In this document: positions 25,601 to 37,600 of the stretch, one piece after another | Position numbering within the stretch: the stretch's first letter is position 1 | How the letters are laid out: every line of letters begins with the position of its first letter | DNA from: Macrothele yani | Lineage: Eukaryota; Arthropoda; Arachnida; Araneae; Macrothelidae | Direction of reading: 5' to 3' | Length of the DNA stretch: 64,000 nt | Assembly: GCA_039090855.1 (NCBI GenBank) | Contig: CM077011.1 | Coordinates: forward strand, 28,735,001-28,799,000 | Notes under the pieces: model-generated | Database searches by the model: none | What the model was told of the DNA's origin: nothing | Seen by the model: only the letters and a program-made list of their open reading frames with translations | Translations under genes and position numbers: made by a program

Positions 25601-28600
25601 CAAAGACCAAGAATACAAACAGTGATGATATGTTATACGTCCTGCAAGGTAATCAATCCAGGACCAAGGACACAAGCAGTTATGGCTTTTTTGTACATCT
25701 TGCAGGTATTACTGTCAAAAACCAAGAACACAAACAGTAGCTTCTTTGCAGGTGACAAAAAAATTGTACATGACGCAAAAGACATATCTGTCTCAGTTTT
25801 AAAAAGAGCAAATTGTTGCACACCGTTTTGCAAGGGCATCAGTAACCGAAACAGCAGATTTGTTAAAAGTATCTAGATAAACTACATAGAAAGTTTTGAC
25901 TGAATTCACAAATGTCTGGAGAAGCAAAACATCATCCGATAGGACAAATTCTGGCAGGAAATCATAGCCGATTGAAAGAGAGCGCCGGGCAATGAAACCG
26001 ATTCCAGCCCGAATGCGTCAAACTGCTGCCGCAAGAATAGCTACAGAAATTAATGTGAATCTTAGCAATCCAACATCAAGCAAAATATTTTACCGGGAAC
26101 TTCATAAAGCTGAAATTCACGGTAGACCAGCTAATGCTAAGCCACTAGTTTCTGAGGCTAATGCAAAATGGAGAATGAAATGATGTCACGAGCACAAGAC
26201 CTGGATACTGAATGATTAGAAACATGTTATTGGATCGACGAATCATTCACTATTCGTATTCTTTCCATATTCCGAGATAGTACAAGTTTAGCGAATGACA
26301 AAAGAAACGCATAATACAGACTGTCTTGTATTAACCGTCAAACATGGAGGGAAATCGATGAAAGTTTGAGGGCAGCGATATCTTGATATTTCTTAGCTCC
26401 TCTCATCACCGTGAACAAGAGAGGTGTAGTCACTGCGTGTCGTGATATTCTAAGTGACCAGTTTTTTCCATTATACTGTATAAACATTGCTTTCCACACA
26501 CGAAGTCATCTTTATAGATCGTAATCTCCAACAGATACATCTAGATGAGTTAAATCTTGGTTTGAAGAAAAGAAACTTAAGTTAAACATCTCTCATGGCT
26601 TGCACAATTACAAGACGTGAACATTATATAGCCCATGGAGGGAAGAATTGCCAAAGAGAGTATGACTCAGCTTTCCTTTACTGTCATCACTCAAGGATCC
26701 TGATATTTTCATCCATGAGGAGTGCTCCTATGTTCCTCTGAAGGCTGTTTAAGATTTATTCGAATCCATTCCGCGTCGCATTCTAGCTGTTGCAAAACCA
26801 AGGGGCGTCCAACACCCTACTCAAGCAGACCGGTAGCTCTTCTCACGGGTGTTTTTATTATTTTGACCAACTCCCTTCAGCACTTTCCTTGCCTGTGCAA
26901 ATATCTTCATGCTCTCATAAGGGTATAGATTTTCATCCATGAGAAGATATTCAACCGTTAACTCGTTACCTTCTCTGCCTCGCACACTACAGCCGATGAA
27001 ATGTTCGACGGGAACATGTCATCGCCTGTAGTGTGAGAGGGAGAGAAGGTAACGAGTTAAACGTCAGCAGCAAGATGCGGCAGAAAGTTGTCGATAGTAC
27101 TGCTATAGAACAAGACACTTAACGCCTAGATTACACTGCATCTTCAGGCTGTACGCAATATTAAGGGACAAGCTGGCAGTGCCATGATAGCAAAAAGCTG
27201 ATGAGCGTAACGAATTTCGATATCCCTTCCCGCAAGGTGAAGATCAGAAGCAGCAGAGAGTGAGTGGGAGACTTGTAAGTTAAAGTAATGGCTAGGCATC
27301 CAGTTGAGACTTGTAAGTTAAAGTAATGACTAGGCATCCAGTTGAGACTTGTAAGTTAGCAACATGTAGTTAGTATCCTACTTTATACATTAACCTTAGA
27401 GATGAACAACTCCGAAATCTTGGCATGCTCTATTCTACAATATCGTCAATTAGAGACGTAAAATTTTAGCTGCAGGAGATTTTTTCAAGCTTAGATAATT
27501 GCGCTCTATTTTCCGGCACATTCTTTTCAGTGAGCACCATCGCTAACACTATGAAAAATAACCACATAATTACAAGGTTTCCTTCAAGGCTGAAAAAGGG
27601 AAATGATGTGTTTTGGACAAAACAAAAAGAAAATTATAGGTGAAAATTATCCATTTTTAAAACATTTCGTTCCATCTACGCAACAGTAGTCTATCGCACA
27701 CGAATTCTATAACAAGTTCCACCAGCTGATTGGTCTTATAACCAGTTCAGTACTTTTTATCTCTTATTTCGTATCAGGAAAGTTCTTATATAGCACTTGC
27801 AAAGTAGATCAGTTAAATTCATTCATTAAAATTTAAAGCATTCAATAGGCATACTGCCGTGAAATGTCTCCTGTTCGGTAGTATGTGAAACTCAAATTTG
27901 CAGGTGGTGGAAACGAATCAACATCCTTCTGCTCTAGGGCCGAGTGCTTTCCCGATTAAGCTACGTAGGTAAGACCCTCTCACTGCTATTTGCCGTCTTG
28001 ATGTGTGCGTTGCCTCTGTAATAGGTCGCGCCCCTTCCGCGCGCTTGAGAACCGAGAGGGCATGAAATCACAGGTTTCGGATCCACCGCAAACCATGCAA
28101 CCATGCTTGAAGGAATTCTCAGTAAAAGATGATTAAACATCTCACATTTTTAGAAGAACTTGAAGGCCAGTAGATCATTTTTTATTTTTCGTTTGGGCCG
28201 TAATGTTAAATCCAAACCTCTCTGCCGTTGGCGATTTCTGGATACGAATTATTAAATACACTCCTGCAGTGACCAGGGTTGAAGAATGAACTAACGCCGA
28301 AATAGGTGTCGGAGCTTCTATGGCAGCGGGAAGTCAAGCGCTAAAAGGTATTTGAGCTCTTTTTGCCTAATCCTTCTGCTCTGGAGCCGAATGCTTTCCA
28401 ATTCAGATGCGTCATCAAGATCCTTTCACTCCTATTTACCGTTTTGACATGTGCGTCACCTCCGTAGTACGTCACAAGCATTATAACTATTCCTCAGAAA
28501 TATTTTTTAAGAGTGTTTTAGATAAATTACAGTAGTACTAGGCCGCCATGAAACAATAGAAATTTTCTGGATAAAAACTAGATACCGAACTCTTATCTCC

Positions 28601-31600
28601 CGCTTTTCTGTAATGTATGTTCAAAATACACGGTCGTGTCAGAATAATTATGGCCACCTACCTAATAATGGGAATAACCACCCTTGGCCCGAATGACAGC
28701 GGCAAGACGACCTGGCATGGACGCCATGAGGCCCTGCAAGGTTGCCCAGGGCACACGTGCCTATTCGAACTGCAGCACAGCACGGAGGTCCCGGAAGTGA
28801 CGTTGTTGTGTGTCAGCACGTCGAACCTGTCGATCCAAGTAGTCCCAGAAGTGCTCTATGGAATTGAGGCAGGCCGATTTTGCCTGCCAAGGAAGAACGG
28901 AGACATCGCAATTGTGTTCCTGGAACCATTCTCGCACTCCCTAAGCGACATGGTAGGGCGCATTGTCCTATTGGTAGACACCATCACCACCAGGGTAAAA
29001 GTCCAATATGAAGGGATGTATGTAGTCAGTGAGGATAGACAGGTAGCCACTGGCGTTCAGGGACCCATAAAGCGGTCCCAGGTCATACCAGGAAAACATC
29101 CCCCCAGACATGCACACTGCCACCGCCGGCCTGTACTTGACCAACAAGCGTGTCCGGGTGTTGGTTCTCGCGTGTCTGACGTCATATCCGCCACCGCTCG
29201 TCACTTCTGTGGAGTAGAATCCTCGACTCGTCGGAGAAGGCAACCTTTTCCCACTCTTCCTCTGTCCAATGATGGTAGTCTCATGCGAACTGCAGGCATC
29301 GTTGCCGATGGACCTGGGTTAACATTGGCACCTTGACGCAGCGTCTTCTCTGGAGACCCATGCGTAACAGGGTTCGCTCTGCTGCTGTCGGGTACACATA
29401 CCTGGGTGCTCCAGCGTTCATTTTCGTGTTCAATTGCTGCACTGTTGCGCATTGATTGCCCTTTACCAGTCGACAGAGGCGACGTTCTCATCTGAGGTCG
29501 ATGGCCTTTGGGGGTTCACAGTTATGACGCCATGAGGTACTCGGTGTGCCAGCGGTCCATTCTTGGTACGCCCTTACTACAGCACCTCGCGAACAGCCTA
29601 CGAAGTCAGCTGTTTCTGGGATAGTTCCACCTTCGGCGTGCTAGCCAATGATCATTCCTTTTTGAACATCCGTCAAATCACTACCTCTACCCTTTGTGCT
29701 CACGTAACGCAATATGGCTCATCTTTCCTGCCCGGTCGCTTATATCTCCATGTGGTCGACCTTGTCTCGTGCACCCTGTGACGCACCTGGGCGGGTGCAC
29801 ATTGATTACGGGGGCGGCGATATTATTCTGATACGACTGTGTATGTACTGAACTCATATCGCTCCCTTTTTAGCGTGATATTAGGAAGTAATAACATTTA
29901 TTAATAGTAATGTTAATCTGTAACATAAATACAAAATTGGGCAAAACTCAAGAACACAAACTTTACTGTTCGTGCAAGTGTAGGCATGTGCTGTATATTT
30001 TACTTCTAAAACAGTGGTTCCCAACCTTTCACCTCCTAGGCTACATTGACGATGTTGAAATTTTTGTGAGCCGCAATCAAAATCTGTTGACTTTGTATTA
30101 AGTGATTTCATTGAATTGTTCCCTTCTCAGCAATGAAGATGGACGTAGAACACAGCACTTGAAAAATGTGCTAGTAATCACCAGATGTTATTCAGAAGAA
30201 ACTACAACAACAAAATTCCAAATCAGTCACAATGAGACAGGGGAACAGCTCAAAAGCGTTTCAGTGCTGAGCTTTGGTACAAAAAGGTCTCGAAAGAGGA
30301 AGCTCACTACAAGAGAGAGTGAAAAAAATCGTAGCCTCGACATCTCGGATGTTTTTCCCTCTTGGAATACAATGAAAAAATGAAGAGAACGAGAGTATTT
30401 CTGAGTGGCCCATCCCCAGCGAAGTTAAGTCTGCAAGCAAAGTGCTTGCTTGCTTGCTTCAGAGGAGAAACGAAAATTTTCACAGGAGTCGGTGAGTGAC
30501 ATCCTGTTAGGCAGGATGATCAGTAGTTTCGTCATCGGTGCCTAAGAACTGATCATGGAAATATACATTAATGGGCGATTATGTCAAGGGCCTGGGATTT
30601 TAATTAACAGCTCCAGCAGTTATTTTGTGTGGAGGGTAGCTCCTATTTCTTTTTGTTTGCTTCCTGATAGAAAGGTAAACTTCGGACATACTTTAAATTT
30701 CGTTCTAATTAAATGTTTTGACCTGATGCTACAAAACGGTTAACGAACAAGCTTTCGCTCACCAATTAGACAGAAAACGATATAGAGAAGCGGAGGGAAA
30801 CTAACTTCCTTGAAAAAGCCATCTGGTTGATGTGCAAAAGCTTGGAAACACTTATGAGTTTATTTCCTATCCCAATAAATCGGGTCACTAGTATAGTGTT
30901 ACTATTTACTACTTAATTGGTGTACTGTTCCTCATTATAAATTCGGTTGCCGAACATTTTATGAATCAAAATGAAATCTTGTATTGTACCAAAATTGTTA
31001 ATGCAAAAGCTATTGATTTTTAAAAAGCCTGATTTAATTTTCAGTGTTAATTACGCAAAATCACTTGTAAAAAAGTGTTTTTGTGTGTGTGTCAAGCATT
31101 AGCTAATCAGAAATATTAAATAATCTAATGTTTTAATGCTTAAAATTATCATTTGAGCACTGTTATTTTCGGTATTATGCATTATTTTGTGTTTCAAAAT
31201 AATGCATAATATGTCTTGTACTGCACTTATGTCTTGTCTTGTACTGGATTTTATTAATGCACTTATGTCTTGTACTGGATGTTACGTCAAAGTATGTAAA
31301 CGAGTATTTTAAAGCGAATTTCCGGCCGTGATACGCAGCAAGATCTTAGTAAGCAATGGTTGGAGCCGGAGCACTTTAATCTTGTTACTGTTACAGACAT
31401 AATCTTTGTATATAATGATATCAGCAATGAATACAACGTTTCACTTAACGCATAAGTAGAAAAAGATGCTCCAACTGGACACAACTGGTCGCCGAAAAAT
31501 GTAATACAAGGCCCTTAATGATCGAATAAGTTGCTACAGAAGGAAATATCAAATATACCAAGAGATTATAAAATAAGTATTTCTATTCGCGGGTGTTTAA

Positions 31601-34600
31601 AAAGGGAAAATTCGAGATATCGCAACGAAACTTGGTAGGTGTTTTTGAAGGCATGAGAAAACGATTTAGAGGGGCGAAGGGAACGTAGATTTTGTTGTCG
31701 CTAGGGGGGAACGGCGCTACAGACGCACGAAACGAGCAGACACGTGCGTAAATTTACTGGTTAGTGACAGCACAAACGTTTCACGACAAGTATGTTCAGT
31801 AGGTTTGCTATCACGAGAGATTTCCTGTGATGAATAGCAGAACCATCGCTACTGAAATCCAAGAAATTGCATGTCGTTCACATGGAAAGTTTCTTACGCA
31901 AAATGTTCACATGCAAATTTAGTATGCCGCGTCTGGCAGGATAAACGCGGCAGTAATGCTACCGGTACCCATTATGGCTCTTACAAAGAAGGAACGCGCG
32001 CTATTGGTAAAATTGTATTATCAAAATCAGAGTAATGCCAGTAGTGCCCTAGGACTCTTCACAAATTTTACCGCGCTACTGGTAAACTTTTATTATCAAA
32101 AATCAGAGTATCGCCAATAGTGCCCTAGCAACTCTTAAATCTTTACAAATTTTATCGCGCTACTGGTAAACTTTTATTATCAAAAACCAGAGTAACGCCA
32201 GTAGTGTCCTAAGACCTTTTACATCTTGACAAATTTTACCGCGCTACTGGTAAAATTTTACTATCAAAATCAGAGTAACGCCAGTAGTACCCTAGCAACT
32301 CTTACATCTTTACAAATTTTATCGCGCTACTGGTAAACTTTTATTATCAAAAACCAGAGTAACGCCAGTAGTGTCCTAAGACCTCTTACATCTTTACAAA
32401 TTTTACCGTGCTACTGGTAAAATTTTACTATCAAAATCAGAGTAACGCCAGTAGTGCCCTAGCAACTCCTACATCTTTACAAATTTTATCGCGCTACTGG
32501 CAAACTTTTATTATCAAAAACCAGAGTAACGCCAGTAGTGTCCTAGGACCTCTTACATCTTTACAAATTTTATCGCGCTACTGGCAAACTTTTATTATCA
32601 AAAACCAAAGTAACGCCAGTAGTGCCCTAGCAACTCTTACATCTTTACAAATTTTATCCCGCTACTGGTAAACTTTTATTATCAAAAACCAGAGTAACGC
32701 CAGTAGTGTCCTAGGACCTCTTACATCTTTACAAATTTTATCGCGCTACTGGTAAACTTTTATTATCAAAAACCAGAGTAACGCCAGTAGTGTCCTAGGA
32801 CCTCTTACATCTTTACAAATTTTACCGCGCTACTGGTAAAATTTTACTATCAAAATCAGAGTAACGCCAGTAGTGCCCTAGCAACTCTTACATCTTTACA
32901 AATTTTATCGCGCTACTGGTAAACTTTTATTATCAAAAACCAGAGTAACGCCAGTAGTGTCCTAAGACCTCTTACATCTTTACAAATTTTACCGCGCTAC
33001 TGGTAAAATTTTACTATCAAAATCAGAGTAACGCCAGTAGTGTCCTAGGACCTCTTACATCTTTACAAATTTTACCGCGCTACTGGTAAACTTTTACTAT
33101 CAAAATCAGAGTAACGCCAGTAGTGTCCTAGGACCTCTTACATCTTTACAAATTTTACAGCGCTACTAGTAAAATTTTACTATCAAAATCAGAGTAACGC
33201 CAGTAGTGCCCTAGCAACTCCTACATCTTTACAAATTTTATCGCGCTACTGGCAAACTTTTATTATCAAAAACCAGAGTAACGCCAGTAGTGTCCTAGGA
33301 TCTCTTACATCTTTACAAATTTTATCGCGCTGCTGGTAAACTTTTATTATCAAAAACCAGAGTAACGCCAGTAGTGTCCTAGGACCTCTTACATCTTTAC
33401 AAATTTTACTGCGCTACTGGTAAAATTTTACTATCAAAATCAGAGTAACGCCAGTAGTGTCCTAGGACCTCTTACATCTTTACAAATTTTATCGCGCTAC
33501 TGGTAAAATTTTACTCTCAAAATCAGAGTAACGCCCGTAGTGCGCTAGCAACTCTTACATCTTTACAAATTTTATCGCGCTACTGGTAAACTTTTATTAT
33601 CAAAAACCAGAGTAACGCCAGTAGTGTCCTAAGACCTCTTACATCTTTACAAATTTTACCGCGCTACTGGTAAACTTTTATTATCAAAATCAGAGTAACG
33701 CCAGTAGTGTCCTAGGACCTCTTACATCTTTACAAATTTTACCGTGCTACTGGTAAACTTTTACTATCAAAATCAGAGTAACGCCAGTAGTGTCCTAGGA
33801 CCTCTTACATCTTTACAAATTTTATCGCGCTACTGGTAAAATTTTACTATCAAAATCAGAGTAACGCCCGTAGTGCCCTAGCAACTCTTACATCTTTACA
33901 AATTTTATCCCGCTACTGGTAAACTTTTATTATCAAAAACCAGAGTAACGCCAGTAGTGTCCTAGGACCTCTTACATCTTTACAAATTTTATCGCGCTAC
34001 TGGTAAACTTTTATTATCAAAAACCAGAGTAACGCCAGTAGTGTCCTAGGACCTCTTACATCTTTACAAATTTTACCGCGCTACTGGTAAAATTTTACTA
34101 TCAAAATCAGAGTAACGCCAGTAGTGCCCTAGCAACTCTTACATCTTTACAAATTTTATCGCGCTACTGGTAAACTTTTATTATCAAAAACCAGAGTAAC
34201 GCCAGTAGTGTCCTAAGACCTCTTACATCTTTACAAATTTTACCGCGCTACTGGTAAAATTTTACTATCAAAATCAGAGTAACGCCAGTAGTGTCCTAGG
34301 ACCTCTTACATCTTTACAAATTTTACCGCGCTACTGGTAAACTTTTACTATCAAAATCAGAGTAACGCCAGTAGTGTCCTAGGACCTCTTACATCTTTAC
34401 AAATTTTACAGCGCTACTAGTAAAATTTTACTATCAAAATCAGAGTAACGCCAGTAGTGCCCTAGCAACTCCTACATCTTTACAAATTTTATCGCGCTAC
34501 TGGCAAACTTTTATTATCAAAAACCAGAGTAACGCCAGTAGTGTCCTAGGATCTCTTACATCTTTACAAATTTCATCGCGCTGCTGGTAAACTTTTATTA

Positions 34601-37600
34601 TCAAAAACCAGAGTAACGCCAGTAGTGTCCTAGGACCTCTTACATCTTTACAAATTTTACTGCGCTACTGGTAAAATTTTACTATCAAAATCAGAGTAAC
34701 GCCAGTAGTGTCCTAGGACCTCTTACATCTTTACAAATTTTATCGCGCTACTGGTAAAATTTTACTCTCAAAATCAGAGTAACGCCCGTAGTGCCCTAGC
34801 AACTCTTACATCTTTACAAATTTTATCGCGCTACTGGTAAACTTTTATTATCAAAAACCAGAGTAACGCCAGTAGTGTCCTAAGACCTCTTACATCTTTA
34901 CAAATTTTACCGCGCTACTGGTAAAATTTTACTATCAAAATCAGAGTAACGCCAGTAGTGTCCTAGGACCTCTTACATCTTTACAAATTTTACCGTGCTA
35001 CTGGTAAACTTTTACTATCAAAATCAGAGTAACGCCAGTAGTGTCCTAGGACCTCTTACATCTTTACAAATTTTATCGCGCTACTGGTAAAATTTTACTA
35101 TCAAAATCAGAGTAACGCCCGTAGTGCCCTAGCAACTCTTACATTTTTACAAATTTTATCCCGCTACTGGTAAACTTTTATTATCAAAAACCAGAGTAAC
35201 GCCAGTAGTGCCCTAGCAACTCTTACATCTTTACAAATTTTATCGCGCTACTGGTAAACTTTTATTATCAAAAACCAGAGTAACGCCAGTAGTGTCCTAA
35301 GACCTCTTACATCTTTACAAATTTTACCGCGCTACTGGTAAAATTTTACTATCAAAATCAGAGTAACGCCAGTAGTGCCCTAGCAACTCCTACATCTTTA
35401 CAAATTTTATCGCGCTACTGGCAAACTTTTATTATCAAAAACCAGAGTAACGCCAGTAGTGTCCTAGGACCTCTTACATCTTTACAAATTTTATCGCGCT
35501 ACTGGTAAACTTTTATTATCAAAAACCAGAGTAACGCCAGTAGTGTCCTAGGACCTCTTACATCTTTACAAATTTTACCGCGCTACTGGTAAACTTTTAC
35601 TATCAAAATCAGAGTAACGCCAGTAGTGTCCTAGGACCTCTTACATCTTTACAAATTTTACAGCGCTACTGGTAAAATTTTACTATCAAAATCAGAGTAA
35701 CGCCAGTAGTGCCCTAGCAACTCCTACATCTTTACAAATTTTATCGCGCTACTGGCAAACTTTTATTATCAAAAACCAGAGTAACGCCAGTAGTGTCCTA
35801 GGATCTCTTACATCTTTACAAATTTTATCGCGCTACTGGTAAACTTTTATTATCAAAAACCAGAGTAACGCCAGTAGTGTCCTAGGACCTCTTACATCTT
35901 TACAAATTTTACTGCGCTACTGGTAAAATTTTACTATCAAAATCAGAGTATCGCCAGTAGTGCCCTAGCAACTCCTACATATTTACAAATTTTACCGCGC
36001 TACTGGCAAACTTTTACTATCAAAATCAGAGTAACGCCAGTAGTGTCCTAGGACCTCTTACATCTTTACAAATTTTACCGCTCTACTGGTAAAATTTTAC
36101 TATCAAAATCAGAGTAATATCAGTAGTACCGTAGGAAGCCTTGCATCTTTACCAACTTTACGGTGCTACTGGTAAAATTTTATTATCAAAATCAGTGTAA
36201 CACCAATGTAGCTGACAAGACTCCTTACACCCGCGGCGTTGCGTAGGATGATACAGAAGTTCTAAGACACTGGAGAAGTGGCTATAGCTTTGGAAAGTGG
36301 ATGTCCGCCAGTTTTCAAAAATGTCGTGAAGTTGAAGCTCCCAGCGCCGACAGGGCAAGTCGGAACATATTCGCACACAGAATTGCCAGAGCAGTGGGTC
36401 GAGAGTTGCACTTTCCCGTGTCAACACTCCACAAAATGCTACGGCGTATCGTGTGATGGTATCCGTACAGTGTATGTGTGTTGCAAGAATTGCTGCCGGG
36501 CTAAACGGAACAACCCTTGGACTTCGGTCTCCGATTCTTGGTCCGGATGAAGATTGGTAGCTTGTTGCCTTGGTCTATCATGTTGTCAAATTAGGCACAT
36601 TTCACTATTGCTGGAACTGTGAAATTCCAGAACTCTCGAAAATGGAAAATGCACGAACAGCTGCTATTCCCAAAACGCTTCTACAGAGTCCGTGTGTGAC
36701 GCTTTGGTGTGGCTTCACAGCAGATTTCATCACTGCACCATTTTTTTCGAATACACCACACACCCCAGGATCCAGTAAGGTGCATTATAACCGGTGAACG
36801 GTGCTCTTCGGAGACAACTTGTTATTCCCCTTTTCAGGAAAGTCAGTGTTTGAACACTGCCGTGTTCATACAAGACGGTGCAACTCCACATGTCTGTCGG
36901 CAGGTGAAGGAATTGCTCAATAAAATGTTCAGCAATTAACGCATAATTTCTTAAGGGTTTCCACAGTTCTGCTCACCGGACCATACTCCTTGTGATTTAT
37001 GGTTTTGGGGTTACCAGAAAAATAGAGTATATCGGTACGGCATACGCTCTCTCTCAGACCTGAAAACGGGTATCAGACGTGAAGCGGCCAACATCGACCG
37101 CCATATACTGCGAGCAGTCGTGTCATCTTGGTATGCAGTTTGTCATTTCTTCTGATGGCCAACATGTAGAGCAATCTTTGTCCTGAAACTTATCTGTTGT
37201 CGATGAAATTCATGCACGTGACTGCTCTTTTTGTTCGTCTGCGGCGCCATTTGCTCCCTAGTGGCGAAATTTTGAACTACACCCCCCTCTCTAAATTCTT
37301 TTTCCATACCCTCAATAAACTACGTACTAAGTTTCGTCATGATATCACAATTTCTTGCATTCGTAGACTCCCGATTGAGAGATATATGTGGAGGATTTTA
37401 GGAAGGGAGTGTCTGACCTCAGGTCTTAAACAATCCTTAGAAGTAGGAAGCTAGGGGATTTTAGCTAGAGTGCCCGACAGGAAAGTCACACGGAAGCGAG
37501 GTAGATGGGGGGAGGAAGACGCCCTTATTTATAACCGGGGAGCCAGTACCCGTGGTTAGACGGCTTAGCGTGCCCATCTGCAGTGCCGTGGATATTCAGT

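Larger units (their letters stand above)
31600..37385 (+). mobile_element. Mariner-like transposon (5.8 kb) inflated by an internal satellite
   Basis: Long diverged inverted ends of about 140 bp (31614-31760 against 37207-37345) share ACGAAACTT, ATTTAGAGGGG, CGCTACAGACG(C/A)AC and CACGTGC. Between them is a transposase of the same broad group as the element at 11633-12955, split in two by a 4.2-kb tandem array. Without the array the element would be about 1.6 kb, a normal size. Exact outer ends are uncertain by about 20 bp. Confidence 0.85.

Noticed and set aside
28617..29336. 239-codon ORF on the plus strand
   Set aside because: It is the antisense of a Tc1 transposase lying between TIRs at 28629 and 29841; the sense strand shows the family motifs.
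30012..30031. hAT transposon end CAGTGGTTCCCAACCTTTCA
   Set aside because: No partner inverted end or target duplication was found nearby, so no element is called.
32000..36195. CRISPR-like repeat array
   Set aside because: Repeats are directly contiguous without unique spacers, and the sequence is eukaryotic intron DNA derived from a transposase gene.
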